Source: JBNAGF01 sp049801055 (lineage in GTDB: Bacteria > Pseudomonadota > Alphaproteobacteria > Rhodobacterales > Rhodobacteraceae). Taken from it: a stretch of 64,000 bases of DNA. Each line of letters opens with the position of its first letter. Positions within the stretch are counted from its first letter, which is position 1. The notes beneath the pieces were generated by a model. The model was not told the origin of the DNA, did not search any database, and saw only the letters and a program-made list of their open reading frames with translations. The translations under genes and the position numbers were made by a program. The stretch spans positions 248,001-312,000 of the forward strand of contig NZ_JBNAGF010000002.1 in NCBI RefSeq assembly GCF_049801055.1, in the 5' to 3' direction. Below, piece by piece: positions 52,489 through 61,973 of the stretch.

Positions 52489-53052
52489 ATGGCCGGAACC
52501 GAGAGCCATTACATCCTGCCGCGGCCGGAATTTGACGAACCAGTAAAACTGCTGATTGTCGTGGCACCCTACTACAAGGATATCGCCGACAATCTGGTTG
52601 CCGGTGCCAAGGCTGAAATCGAGGCCGCCGGCGGCAGCTGGGACTTGATCGAAGTCCCCGGCGCGCTGGAAGTTCCTACGGCTATCAACATCGCGGACCG
52701 GCGTAGCAATTTTGACGGGTATGTGGCGCTAGGCTGCGTGATCCGCGGAGAGACCACCCACTACGATACGGTTTGCAACGATTCCAGCCGGGCCATTCAA
52801 CTGATGGGGCTTCAGGGGCTGTGCATCGGAAATGGCATCCTGACGGTTGAAAACCGGAAGCAGGCAGAGGTGCGGGCAGATCCCGCGGATCAGAACAAGG
52901 GCGGCGGCGCCGCCGCAGCGGCCTTGCATCTGATTGCGCTCGCGCGTAAGTGGGGCGCCCAAGCCAAGGGGGTGGGGTTCAAACCACGCTCTGAAAACAT
53001 AATCCTCGCCGGAGACACGGGCGGGGACACCAACGGATCCACCTCCGCATGA
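52489..53052 (+). CDS. ribH: 6,7-dimethyl-8-ribityllumazine synthase
   Basis: 187 residues. V-P-G-A-L-E-V-P and G-C-V-I-R-G-E-T-T-H-Y-D carry the substrate-binding and catalytic histidine of lumazine synthase. Starts one base after the ribB stop (TGACATG), overlaps nusB by ATGA. Confidence 0.96.
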   Translation: MAGTESHYILPRPEFDEPVKLLIVVAPYYKDIADNLVAGAKAEIEAAGGSWDLIEVPGALEVPTAINIADRRSNFDGYVALGCVIRGETTHYDTVCNDSSRAIQLMGLQGLCIGNGILTVENRKQAEVRADPADQNKGGGAAAAALHLIALARKWGAQAKGVGFKPRSENIILAGDTGGDTNGSTSA

Positions 53053-53531
53053 GCCAGTCAGACGCGCCTCTTTCAGGCAATCAGAAACGCAAGATGAAAT
53101 CGGCGGCCCGGCTCTATGCCGTGCAGGCTCTTTTTCAGATGGAACAATCGGGCCAGACCATCGAACAGGTGGTCAACGAGTTTGTCGAACACCGTTTTGG
53201 CGCCGTCTATGACGAGGCCGAGATGGTCGAGGGCGACGGATCGATGTTCCGCCGTCTGGTGGACAATGCGGTCAACTATCAGGCTCCGATTGACCAGTTG
53301 ACTGACCGGGCGCTCGTCGCCAAATGGCCGATCTCGCGTATCGACCCGACATTGCGCGCCCTGTTCCGGGCTGCCGGGGCAGAGCTTCAGCAGTCCCAAA
53401 CCCCGCCGAAAGTGGTCATCTCGGAATTTGTCGACATTGCCCGTGCGTTTTTTCCCGAGGGAAAAGAAGCGCAATTTGTGAACGCGGTGCTAGACCATAT
53501 GGCCCGCGAGGCCAAGCCTGAAGCGTTCTAA
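53049..53531 (+). CDS. nusB: Transcription antitermination factor NusB
   Basis: 160 residues, all-helical: R-L-Y-A-V-Q-A-L-F-Q-M-E at the start, W-P-I-S-R-I-D-P-T-L-R-A-L-F-R-A-A in the middle, and F-V-N-A-V-L-D at the end. Binds boxA RNA with NusE in rRNA antitermination. Co-transcription with ribH is widespread in bacteria. Confidence 0.96.
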   Translation: MSQSDAPLSGNQKRKMKSAARLYAVQALFQMEQSGQTIEQVVNEFVEHRFGAVYDEAEMVEGDGSMFRRLVDNAVNYQAPIDQLTDRALVAKWPISRIDPTLRALFRAAGAELQQSQTPPKVVISEFVDIARAFFPEGKEAQFVNAVLDHMAREAKPEAF

Positions 53532-53877
53532 TAGACGCTTCGCAAACACTGCTTGTCTTAAGCGAACGAAAAAACGGATGCCGATTGCTCGGCACCCGTT
53601 GGACTTATTACTCGAAATACAACTTGAAAATGTCCTCTGGCTCCACCACTCACGGAAAAGGAGGACACTGCATTGATAGACGCCAATTCGCGTCAGGTCC
53701 AGCGAATGTGACCACATTTTCGAAAAAAAATCTGTAAGATTTCATGGGTAAGTATCTGAAATATTGAATATAATTCAAAAAAATGAATGTATTGTCGCAG
53801 GTCACGTTAGGTAAGGCTGTATTGGTTTGTCTTTGGGCAAAGGCATGCTACAATTGGAATGTGGAGGGCTAAACATC
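53532..53877. other. AT-rich intergenic region
   Basis: No gene. From about 53,700 to 53,830 the AT content rises sharply, with a palindrome TTGAATATAATTCAA (53764-53778) and separated GTGACC/GGTCAC arms (53708 and 53801). Probably promoter and operator DNA for the next gene. Confidence 0.5.
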
Positions 53878-54216
53878 ATGCCAAAGCTAGTTCGCCTTTA
53901 TATTCACCAGGTCCTTATCGGTTTCGCGGTTGCCGCAGGCTTTGTCGCGCTGCTCTTGTGGCTCAACGTCGCCAATCTGTGGGACTTAGTCGGTCGCTCC
54001 GACTCCGGCCTTCTGGCAGTTTTCATTTTGTGGTTCATGAATGGAATCGTTTTTGCCGGAGTGCAGTTTGCATGGGCCGTGATGAACTTGGCCGAGAAAC
54101 AAGGCGGACCGCGGCGCGGTAGTCCGGTCGCAACCGAGTTTAAACCTGTCTTGGCCAAGGCCGAAGCGCCGCAGGGCATGGGGTCTCGGGGAACGAGGCC
54201 AAAGCACCGCCGGTAA
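53878..54216 (+). CDS. Small membrane protein, unknown function
   Basis: 112 residues from ATG 53878 with GGAGGG upstream. Two membrane helices (about 10-30 and 45-70) and a basic C-terminal tail. No family recognised. Confidence 0.7.
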   Translation: MPKLVRLYIHQVLIGFAVAAGFVALLLWLNVANLWDLVGRSDSGLLAVFILWFMNGIVFAGVQFAWAVMNLAEKQGGPRRGSPVATEFKPVLAKAEAPQGMGSRGTRPKHRR

Positions 54217-54262
54217 CTCACTGAAAGGCAGTATGAGGCGTTTGCCGGCTGATCCTGTGCGT

Positions 54263-55606
54263 CTAGCTGCTTGATCGCAACGCTTGATCCAGCACTTGTC
54301 CGACTGCGGTTTCCAGCCGGTCCAGCGCCAGATCCAGTTCGTCTTCGCTTGCGATGAAGGGTGGGGCCAACAAGACGTGATCGCCATTCTTTCCGTCGCG
54401 AGTGCCGGGCATCGGGTAGCAAATCAATCCTTGCGAAAAAGCGGCCTTTTTCAACTTTCCAGCCAGTCCAATCCCGGGATCGAAGGGCGTTTTCTTGTCC
54501 CGGTCGACCACAAATTCCAGCCCCCAGAACAAACCTCGGCCCCGAATGTCTCCGACATGCGGGTTCTGTCCAAACCGGAGTTCAAGCTGATGCTGCAGGT
54601 GTTGACCACGGGAACGGACCTGAGCTGGCAGGTCATTTTCCAGTATTTCCCTGACGACGGCCAGACCCGCAGCGGCGGCGACCGGATGGCCGATATACGT
54701 GTGACCATGCTGGAAGAACCCGGAACCAGTCGCAATTCTGTCGTAGATCGACTTTGAACACAGCATCGCGCCAATCGGTTGATACCCCGCGCCCAACCCC
54801 TTGGCGATACAGAGAATATCCGGCGCGATCTCTTCGGCGTCGCAGGCAAACAGATGTCCCGTCCGCCCCATGCCACACATTACCTCGTCGAGGATCAATA
54901 GCACACCATACTTGTCGCAGATTTCCCGGATGCGGCCAAAGTATCCCTCGACCGGAGGCACAGCACCCAAGGTGGCACCAACAACCGGCTCGGCAATGAA
55001 GGCCATTACCTTGTCCGGACCCAAGCGCAGGATTTCCTCTTCGAGCTCCCGCGCCACGCGTTGACCATAGTCATGCAGGTTCTCGCCTTCACTGCGTTCT
55101 GCATATTCATAGCAGGGTGCGATATGGGACATTTCCGTCAAAAGCGGCGAAAACTGCTCACGCCGCCAGGCGTTGCCGCCAGCGGCCAGAGCGCCAAGGG
55201 TATTGCCGTGATAGCTCTGACGTCGCGCGATCAGGTGGCGTCGCTGCGGTTCTCCGTTCTCGATATGATACTGACGTGCAAGTTTGATTGCGCTTTCAAC
55301 GGCTTCGGATCCACCGGACACGAAATAGACCCGGTCGAGTTCTGCTGGTGCGTTGGCAATCAGGAGATCCGCAAGCTGCTCGGCGGGGTCGGTCGTAAAA
55401 AAGCCGGTATGGGCAAAGGCCAGCTGGTCCACCTGCGTCTTGATGGCTTCGGCCACTCTTGTGTTCGAGTGTCCAAGGCAGGAAACGGCAGCCCCGCCCG
55501 AACCGTCGAAATACCGTTTTCCGTCGCTGTCGATCAGAAAACAGCCGTCGCCGGAAACGGCGATTGGCAAGTTGGCGTGGCAGTGGCGCGGAAAGACGTG
55601 GCTCAT
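54263..55606 (-). CDS. Class III PLP aminotransferase
   Basis: 447 residues. P-L-P aminotransferase III motifs: L-I-L-D-E-V-M-C-G-M-G-R-T-G, and the Schiff-base lysine in C-I-A-K-G-L-G-A-G-Y-Q-P-I. The family handles omega-amino groups of diamines, beta-alanine-like compounds and amino-alcohols. Overlaps the BKACE gene by ATGA, so the amino compound it deaminates is probably turned into the beta-keto acid that BKACE cleaves. Confidence 0.92.
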   Translation of the reverse strand: MSHVFPRHCHANLPIAVSGDGCFLIDSDGKRYFDGSGGAAVSCLGHSNTRVAEAIKTQVDQLAFAHTGFFTTDPAEQLADLLIANAPAELDRVYFVSGGSEAVESAIKLARQYHIENGEPQRRHLIARRQSYHGNTLGALAAGGNAWRREQFSPLLTEMSHIAPCYEYAERSEGENLHDYGQRVARELEEEILRLGPDKVMAFIAEPVVGATLGAVPPVEGYFGRIREICDKYGVLLILDEVMCGMGRTGHLFACDAEEIAPDILCIAKGLGAGYQPIGAMLCSKSIYDRIATGSGFFQHGHTYIGHPVAAAAGLAVVREILENDLPAQVRSRGQHLQHQLELRFGQNPHVGDIRGRGLFWGLEFVVDRDKKTPFDPGIGLAGKLKKAAFSQGLICYPMPGTRDGKNGDHVLLAPPFIASEDELDLALDRLETAVGQVLDQALRSSS

Positions 55607-56358
55607 GACGCAATCCTTTTGAGTTGAGAGACTAGCGCGGCAACGGATGCGGCATTGTCCCGGTGGGGCCGGCCATCAGCGGTCAGCAGGCTGTTTTCGA
55701 ACCCGACTCGCAGGTCTCCGCCAAATTGCGCGGCATGCAGCAGGCATTCATGTTCACGGCGACCGAAGGCGCAGAGCATCCAGGTGCGTGCATCGGGCAG
55801 GGCGGAGAGAAAGGGGGCCAGATTCTCGGGGGTGGTGGTGTCGTCGCCATAACTGCCTGATACAAAGATAATATTGTCCTGTTGCGGGCGAACAATGCCG
55901 AGACTTCGCCACTCCAGCAATCGGGCAACGTCGTCGGTATCATATAGGATATGCTGAACCTCAGTTCCCTTGTCGGCACAGAGGCCATAAACCCGGTCGG
56001 CAAGATCCGGAGCACGCGCGATTTCCCGTACCGAGATGCTGGCCCAATCCGGTTCCACCTGATCAAGACAATCAAGTTGGTCGGTTACGTCGTAGACACC
56101 TGCCGCCTCGGTTGTGATCTGGACCCGCATACCCGGCAGGGCGCGCGCCAACTCGGCCAACGCCTCGCGATAGCGCCCGGCATCCAGCGAGTGACCACCC
56201 GCAGCATCCCGAACATGAAGATGCAGTGCACCTGCGCCCGCCCGGTGGCAGGCCGCGGCGGTTGCCACGGTCTCGGCGATGGTCACTGGCAGGCAAGGGT
56301 GATCCGATTTCTGGCGACGGGCACCGTTCGGAGCAACCATGACAAAGGGAGCGCACAT
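55603..56358 (-). CDS. BKACE family beta-keto acid cleavage enzyme
   Basis: 251 residues. The DUF849/BKACE zinc motif is H-L-H-V-R-D; other landmarks are G-M-R-V-Q-I-T-T-E-A, I-I-F-V-S-G-S-Y and the E-F/N-S-L-L end. Members condense a beta-keto acid with acetyl-CoA to give acetoacetate and a new CoA ester. Substrate range is wide and cannot be read from the sequence. Operon with the aminotransferase. Confidence 0.9.
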   Translation of the reverse strand: MCAPFVMVAPNGARRQKSDHPCLPVTIAETVATAAACHRAGAGALHLHVRDAAGGHSLDAGRYREALAELARALPGMRVQITTEAAGVYDVTDQLDCLDQVEPDWASISVREIARAPDLADRVYGLCADKGTEVQHILYDTDDVARLLEWRSLGIVRPQQDNIIFVSGSYGDDTTTPENLAPFLSALPDARTWMLCAFGRREHECLLHAAQFGGDLRVGFENSLLTADGRPHRDNAASVAALVSQLKRIAS

Positions 56359-56697
56359 GGGTCAGATCTCCGTCATTCGGACAACGCCGAGAAGGGGCAG
56401 GGCTCGCGCAGGTGTCGCGCGCGGTCGGCGGCCCCTGCATTCCACTGCTGTGTCCCGAAACCCGGCAGAGCAGATTTTGGGCATGGTGTTCCGATTTTTC
56501 ATGGCCTGACCTTTTCCGAACCGTGCCTGATACCGACGAAAACCTTGATGGCTCACAGGGTCTCAATCGGGTCGCCTGATCGATTTCGCGACGATTTGCC
56601 GTGAAAGACAGATTGTCTGAATTACAAAATCAGTCAACAAGGAGCAAAAATAACGTATGTTATTCCAGCTTTCGACGCTTGGAGAGGCCGATTCGAG
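56359..56697. other. Divergent regulatory region, BKACE/RpiR
   Basis: No convincing gene; a 64-codon minus-strand frame (56362-56556) is rich in rare arginine codons and unsupported. Contains the palindrome at 56649-56664. Confidence 0.5.
56649..56664. promoter_or_regulatory. Candidate RpiR operator
   Basis: AATAACGTATGTTATT: a 16-bp palindrome with GTAT centre, 33 bp before the regulator start. A half-site AAATAAC recurs near 57600, ahead of the TAXI transporter. Confidence 0.5.
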
Positions 56698-57585
56698 ATG
56701 GACCCGACTCTGAAAACCAAAACGATTTCAGCGATCAAACGGGCAATCCCGACCTTGTCGCCGCGCCTGAAAACGGTTGCCAAATACATCGTGGACAACC
56801 CCTCGGATTTCGGGCTCGACCCGATCCGTGAGACGGCGCGCAAATGCGGAGTAAGCACCTACACGCTGGTTCGAATGGCCGAGAAGATGGATTTTGACGG
56901 CTATGACGAACTGCGCGAACCCTTTCGCCATGCGCTGGTCTCGGGGACCGAAATGGTGCAGCGGTTAGACTGGGTGGAAAACCTGCGCGATGGCGGGCCG
57001 CTGGGGCAGGTTCAGGCTGAAGCCTCGGTCAACACGCTGGCGATTGTCCAACGATCGTTGGAGCGACAACCGCAAAACGTGATGGAGGATGCGGCTCGCA
57101 CGTTGCTTGGTGCGCGCAACGTCTACCTTACCGCCGTCAGAGCCAGCTATGCGCTTGCGTACTATTTCCACTATGTGGGGCGCATGGCTCTGCCATCATT
57201 GCAATTAATCCCGCGGCACATGAACAGCGCCATTGACGAACTGAACCACGCCAATGAGCGGGATGTGATGATCGCTATCACCTTTACACCTTATTCCCGC
57301 GAGACCATCGAAGCCTGCAAGTTTGCGCGCAACAGGGGGGTCAAATTGGTAATGCTGTCCGACTCGGACGTCATCTCTTCCGATTTTACCGCAGACGTCA
57401 CACTGGTAGCATCCCAGATCAGTACGCATCATTTTGGTTGCTACACAGGGGCGATGGCCATTCTGGAGAACCTGCTGGCCCTTCTGGTCCGGCTCGGTGG
57501 GGCCGAGGCCACCGAGCGAATCAAATCTTACGAGGATCTCCGTCGGGACAACAATGCCTACTGGATCGCGCAAAAAAAACATTAG
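56698..57585 (+). CDS. RpiR/MurR-family transcriptional regulator
   Basis: 295 residues. N-terminal HTH_6 domain (P-T-L-S-P-R-L-K-T-V-A-K-Y-I-V-D-N-P-S-D-F with C-G-V-S-T-Y-T-L-V-R-M) and C-terminal SIS domain (about 120-260) that binds phosphorylated or related small molecules. ATG 56698 with GAGAGG upstream. Likely controls the flanking aminotransferase/BKACE and transporter operons. Confidence 0.92.
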   Translation: MDPTLKTKTISAIKRAIPTLSPRLKTVAKYIVDNPSDFGLDPIRETARKCGVSTYTLVRMAEKMDFDGYDELREPFRHALVSGTEMVQRLDWVENLRDGGPLGQVQAEASVNTLAIVQRSLERQPQNVMEDAARTLLGARNVYLTAVRASYALAYYFHYVGRMALPSLQLIPRHMNSAIDELNHANERDVMIAITFTPYSRETIEACKFARNRGVKLVMLSDSDVISSDFTADVTLVASQISTHHFGCYTGAMAILENLLALLVRLGGAEATERIKSYEDLRRDNNAYWIAQKKH

Positions 57586-57677
57586 TTTTCAGGTGACAGC
57601 AGAAATAACTTTGGCAAGTCTACGAAGGCGAGAACACGCGCGGAAAGCGCGGCTCAATTAGTTGGGAGACAAAACTA

Positions 57678-58652
57678 ATGACAATCAAGAATTTGATCTG
57701 CGGTGTTGCTGCTGCGGTTACCGTAGGATTTGCTGGCGCCGCCTCAGCGCAGGACCAGCAGTTTATCACCATCGGAACCGGCGGTGTGACCGGCGTTTAC
57801 TATCCGACAGGCGGCGCGATCTGCCGGCTGGTCAACAAGGGCCGCAAGGAACACGGAGTACGCTGCTCGGTCGAAAGCACCGGCGGTTCGGTCTACAACA
57901 TCAACACCATCCGCGAAGGCGAGCTGGAGTTCGGTGTTGCGCAGTCTGACTGGCAGTTCCACGCCTATAACGGCAGCTCCAAATTTCAGGACGCGGGTAA
58001 ATTCACCGACCTGCGCGCCGTTTTCTCGGTTCACCCTGAACCGTTCACCGTGGTTGCACGTGCCGATGCCGGCATATCGACGTTCGATGACCTGAAGGGC
58101 AAGCGCGTTAACATCGGCAACCCGGGATCCGGTCAGCGCGGCACCATGGAAGTGGTGATGAACGCCAAGGAATGGACGATGGAATCGTTTGCTCTTGCGA
58201 CCGAGCTCAAGGCCGCCGAGCAGTCCGCCGCGCTTTGTGACAACCAGATCGATGCGATGGTTTATACCGTTGGTCACCCTTCGGGCTCGATCCAGGAAGC
58301 GACCACGGCCTGTGACTCGGTTCTGGTCAGCGTGTCGGGTCCGGGTATTGACCGTCTGGTCGATGAAAACACCTTTTATCGCAAGGCCCGCATTGTTGGC
58401 GGCACTTATCGTGGCAACCCCGAAGACACCGAAACCTTTGGTGTGGGCGCGACACTGGTGACCTCGGCAAACGTGTCGGACGAAGCTGTCTATGTTCTGG
58501 TCAGCGCAGTGTTTGAAAACTTTGACGCGTTCAAGAAACTGCACCCTGCCTTTGCCAACCTGACCCCGGAAGAAATGGTCAAGGACGGTCTGTCGGCACC
58601 GCTGCACCCGGGAGCCAAGAAGTACTACATGGAAAAAGGCTGGATCAAGTGA
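57678..58652 (+). CDS. TAXI-type TRAP transporter solute-binding protein
   Basis: 324 residues with a signal peptide (A-A-A-V-T-V-G-F-A-G-A-A-S-A). TAXI family pattern: I-T-I-G-T-G-G-V-T-G-V-Y-Y-P-T-G-G-A-I near the start and V-N-I-G-N-P-G-S-G-Q-R-G-T. It binds the substrate in the periplasm and delivers it to the TRAP permease downstream. High expression is suggested by strong terminator right after it. Confidence 0.95.
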   Translation: MTIKNLICGVAAAVTVGFAGAASAQDQQFITIGTGGVTGVYYPTGGAICRLVNKGRKEHGVRCSVESTGGSVYNINTIREGELEFGVAQSDWQFHAYNGSSKFQDAGKFTDLRAVFSVHPEPFTVVARADAGISTFDDLKGKRVNIGNPGSGQRGTMEVVMNAKEWTMESFALATELKAAEQSAALCDNQIDAMVYTVGHPSGSIQEATTACDSVLVSVSGPGIDRLVDENTFYRKARIVGGTYRGNPEDTETFGVGATLVTSANVSDEAVYVLVSAVFENFDAFKKLHPAFANLTPEEMVKDGLSAPLHPGAKKYYMEKGWIK

Positions 58653-58666
58653 TCTGACGCCATTGA

Positions 58667-58690
58667 ACGGGGCGCTGCACAGCGCCCCGT
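58667..58690 (+). terminator. Hairpin after the TAXI binding-protein gene
   Basis: ACGGGGCGCT and AGCGCCCCGT pair (10 bp) with TTTC following. Likely lets the binding protein be made in excess over the permease. Confidence 0.7.
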
Positions 58691-58771
58691 TTCATGCCCG
58701 GCCGGTGATCCGGGCAAACCAAGGCCGCCCTTCCCAAAAACAATCAATAGCGGCCAACAGGGAGATACCTC

Positions 58772-61393
58772 ATGGCCTCTGACACGCAGGGCAACCGTCC
58801 GCTATCCGAAGAAGAACTACAGGAACTTGTCGCCTCTTCCGATGCGGGCGCACGGGATCCAGCGGGCACGATTGGGGTTTTCCTCGCCATCGTCGCCGTG
58901 GTCTGGTCAGTGTTTCAGGTCGTTCTGGCCTCGCCGCTGTCCAATGTTCTGCTGCCCGGAAGCGTGGTCAACAACTCGCGTCAGATCCATCTGGCCTTCG
59001 CAATCTTTCTGGCATTCATGGCCTATCCGGCTCTGAAATCCAGCCCGCGCAACTATATCCCGATCCAGGATTGGATCATGGCGATCCTAGGCACCTTCAT
59101 CGCGCTCTATGGATACATCTTTTATCAGAAGATCGTGGATAGCGGAGGATTGGCGGACAACACCGATAAATGGTTTGCGCTGGTCGGCCTTATCCTTTTG
59201 TTCGAGGCAGCCCGCCGCGCGCTTGGCCCGGCGATGGCGATCATCGCCACGATTTTCCTGGCCTACGTCTTTTTCGGCTCATCGGAATGGGTGCCCGACG
59301 TAATCCGGTGGAAGGGCGCGACGCTGAAAAAGGCGATGAGCCATATGTGGATCACCTCTGAGGGCGTGTTTGGAATCGCCCTTGGTGTGTCCACCAAATT
59401 TGTTTTCCTCTTTGTGCTGTTCGGAGCGCTTCTCGATAAGGCGGGTGCCGGCAACTACTTCATCAAGATGGCTTTTGGCGCACTTGGTCACCTCAAGGGT
59501 GGGCCTGCAAAGGCAGCCGTGGTCGGTTCGGCCGCCACCGGTCTGATCTCCGGGTCGTCGATTGCCAACGTGGTCACCACCGGCACGTTCACGATCCCGC
59601 TAATGAAGCGGGTCGGGTTTACCAGTGAGCAGGCCGGTTCGGTCGAAGTGGCATCCTCGGTCAACGGCCAGATCATGCCGCCTGTCATGGGCGCGGCCGC
59701 GTTCCTGATGGTGGAATATGTGGGCATTTCCTATGTCGAGGTTATCACCCACGCGTTCCTGCCTGCAGCGATTTCCTACGTTGCTCTGGTCTATATCGTG
59801 CATCTCGAAGCGGTGAAGCGGAACATGCCGACGCTGGGCAACCGCGTTGTGTCGATGGGGCGAACCATCGGCGGTATGGCGCTGTTCTTTGCCGGGTTTG
59901 CAGGTCTTTGCTATGGCGTCCAGTTCCCGGTCAAATGGGTGACTGCGCTGATGCCGGATGGCTCGGGGTTGGTGCTGTCCGTGCTGGTCTGCATGGCCTA
60001 TATCGGGCTGTTGTGGCTGGCGGCCGGGGTTGAAGATCTCGTGCCGGACGATCCCAACGCCAAGGAAGTCGAACTGCCGGTCGTGGCCGAGATCTACAAG
60101 GCCGGTCTGCATTATCTTCTCCCGATCATCGTGCTGGTCTATTTCCTGATGATCGAACAGAAGTCTCCGGGCCTGTCGGCTTTCTGGGCTACGGCGCTGC
60201 TGTTTGTCATCCTGCTAACCCAAAAACCGCTCAAGGCGCTGTTCCGGGGACAGAGCAACATGGTTACGACCTTCATGGAGGGTGTGCATGACCTCTGGCA
60301 GGGGCTGATTGACGGCGCGCGCAACATGATCGGCATCGCTCTGGCCACCGCTACGGCCGGTGTCATCGTGGGCACGGTGACGCTGACGGGCGTAGGGCAG
60401 GTCATGGCCGATCTGGTCGAGTTCCTGTCGGGCGGCAACCTGATCCTGATGCTTGTCATGGTGGGCCTGCTGTCTCTGGTGCTTGGTATGGGTCTTCCGA
60501 CAACGGCCAACTACATCGTTGTCTCTTCGCTGATGGCAGGGGTGGTCGTGGAGCTTGGTGCGCAGAGCGGGCTGATCGTGCCACTGATTGCCGTGCATCT
60601 CTTCGTGTTCTACTTCGGGATCATGGCCGATGTGACACCTCCGGTGGGGCTGGCCAGCTTTGCCGCCGCCGCCGTGTCAGGCGGGGATGCAATCCGAACA
60701 GGCTTTACTGCCTTCTTCTACTCCCTGCGCACCGTGGCGCTGCCGTTTGTCTTCATCTTCAACACAGATCTGCTGTTGATCGATGTGGGCTGGGTCGGCG
60801 GCATCATTGTGGCGATATCTGCTGGCATTGCGATCCTTGTCTTTACAGCTGGCACAATGGGTTATTTCGTGACCCGCAGCCGCATCTATGAAAGCGTGGC
60901 CCTGATCCTGATCGCTTTTGCTCTGTTCCGGCCGGATTTCTTCATGAACCGGATAGCTCCGCCATATGTGCAGATCGAGCCGGCTGAACTGACGCAGGCG
61001 CTGGATACCGCGGCAGAAGGCGGCGAGCTGAGGATGTTGATCACCGGACCGGATTTCGACACCGGAGCGACGAAGGATACCACCGTGGTGATGACGGTTG
61101 GACCCGAGCAGGGCGGGCAGGCAAGGCTTGACGCCTTCGGTTTGCTGCTTATCGAGGAGGACGGTGTCGTTAAGCTGGATGAACCGATGTTCGGCACCCC
61201 TGTTTCCTCGAGCCTCGAAAGCTTCGACTTTTATGCCGACGATCCGGTGCGCATCGCGTCGGTGCAGGCACCGTCGAGCCAGCCGCCTAAAGAGCTGATC
61301 TTCATACCGGCCCTGTTGCTTCTGGCGCTGGTGGCCTTCGTGCAACGGGCCCGTGCCGGGCGCGAGAGTGAACCTGAAGGAGAACCCGCATGA
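58772..61393 (+). CDS. TRAP transporter fused permease with DUF3394-like tail
   Basis: 873 residues. Small (DctQ) and large (DctM) subunits are fused; the large part has P-P-V-M-G-A-A-A-F-L-M and G-M-G-L-P-T-T-A-N-Y-I-V signatures. The C-terminal 120 residues form an extra domain as in DUF3394 permeases. Na+-coupled uptake of small organic acids or amino compounds. The stop overlaps the UspA gene by ATGA. Confidence 0.95.
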   Translation: MASDTQGNRPLSEEELQELVASSDAGARDPAGTIGVFLAIVAVVWSVFQVVLASPLSNVLLPGSVVNNSRQIHLAFAIFLAFMAYPALKSSPRNYIPIQDWIMAILGTFIALYGYIFYQKIVDSGGLADNTDKWFALVGLILLFEAARRALGPAMAIIATIFLAYVFFGSSEWVPDVIRWKGATLKKAMSHMWITSEGVFGIALGVSTKFVFLFVLFGALLDKAGAGNYFIKMAFGALGHLKGGPAKAAVVGSAATGLISGSSIANVVTTGTFTIPLMKRVGFTSEQAGSVEVASSVNGQIMPPVMGAAAFLMVEYVGISYVEVITHAFLPAAISYVALVYIVHLEAVKRNMPTLGNRVVSMGRTIGGMALFFAGFAGLCYGVQFPVKWVTALMPDGSGLVLSVLVCMAYIGLLWLAAGVEDLVPDDPNAKEVELPVVAEIYKAGLHYLLPIIVLVYFLMIEQKSPGLSAFWATALLFVILLTQKPLKALFRGQSNMVTTFMEGVHDLWQGLIDGARNMIGIALATATAGVIVGTVTLTGVGQVMADLVEFLSGGNLILMLVMVGLLSLVLGMGLPTTANYIVVSSLMAGVVVELGAQSGLIVPLIAVHLFVFYFGIMADVTPPVGLASFAAAAVSGGDAIRTGFTAFFYSLRTVALPFVFIFNTDLLLIDVGWVGGIIVAISAGIAILVFTAGTMGYFVTRSRIYESVALILIAFALFRPDFFMNRIAPPYVQIEPAELTQALDTAAEGGELRMLITGPDFDTGATKDTTVVMTVGPEQGGQARLDAFGLLLIEEDGVVKLDEPMFGTPVSSSLESFDFYADDPVRIASVQAPSSQPPKELIFIPALLLLALVAFVQRARAGRESEPEGEPA

Positions 61394-61824
61394 GCAATTC
61401 TGTTCTCTGTGCCATCGATTTGAGCAATGGCGGTCACGATGTCGGGGTGCTGCGTCAGGCGGCGCGTTTGGCCGAGTTGGACAATGCGCAGCTGGACGTG
61501 GTGACCGTGTTGCCCGACTATGGTGACGCGTGGGTTTCGACCTTCTTCGAACAGCACCACCATCAGGAGGCCGTGGCCAATGCCGAGGCGAAGCTGCGTG
61601 AAGTCTGCGTCGAAGTTCTGGGCGAAGACCGCAATGCAGCGGTCCGGCACGTCGTGGCCACCGGCACGGCATATCAGGAGATCCTGAAAACGGCGGAGGT
61701 GGCCGGGAGCGACCTGATCGTGATCGGTGCACATAAGCCCGACATGATCGACCGCATTCAGGGGCCGAATTCCTCCCGCGTTGCTCGACATGCAAAATGT
61801 TCGGTCTTTATCGTTCGCGATTGA
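61390..61824 (+). CDS. Universal stress protein (UspA family)
   Basis: 144 residues. L-C-A-I-D-L-S-N-G at the start and the C-terminal V-I-G-A-H-K-P-D-M-I-D-R-I-Q-G-P-N-S-S-R-V-A-R-H-A-K-C-S-V-F-I-V, which contains the ATP-binding G-x(2)-G-x(9)-G/S pattern in variant form. UspA proteins are often encoded with TRAP permeases and may tune transport. Confidence 0.93.
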   Translation: MSNSVLCAIDLSNGGHDVGVLRQAARLAELDNAQLDVVTVLPDYGDAWVSTFFEQHHHQEAVANAEAKLREVCVEVLGEDRNAAVRHVVATGTAYQEILKTAEVAGSDLIVIGAHKPDMIDRIQGPNSSRVARHAKCSVFIVRD

Positions 61825-61973
61825 GTTTGACGACAGCCGGCGCCTGAGCCGGTTTGGCGCTTCAGGCCCTCAAACCGCGACCAAGGTTGAATTTTCTGTC
61901 GATCCGGGCCGGGTTATCTGTTTTCCTGACATTCAGGGCTCGGGAAACGGGACGGGGTAGAGGGAGACCCAAC

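Noticed and set aside
56362..56556. A 64-codon minus-strand gene upstream of BKACE
   Set aside because: No ribosome site for a sensible start, arginine/proline-rich noise-like composition, and it lies in a divergent promoter region.
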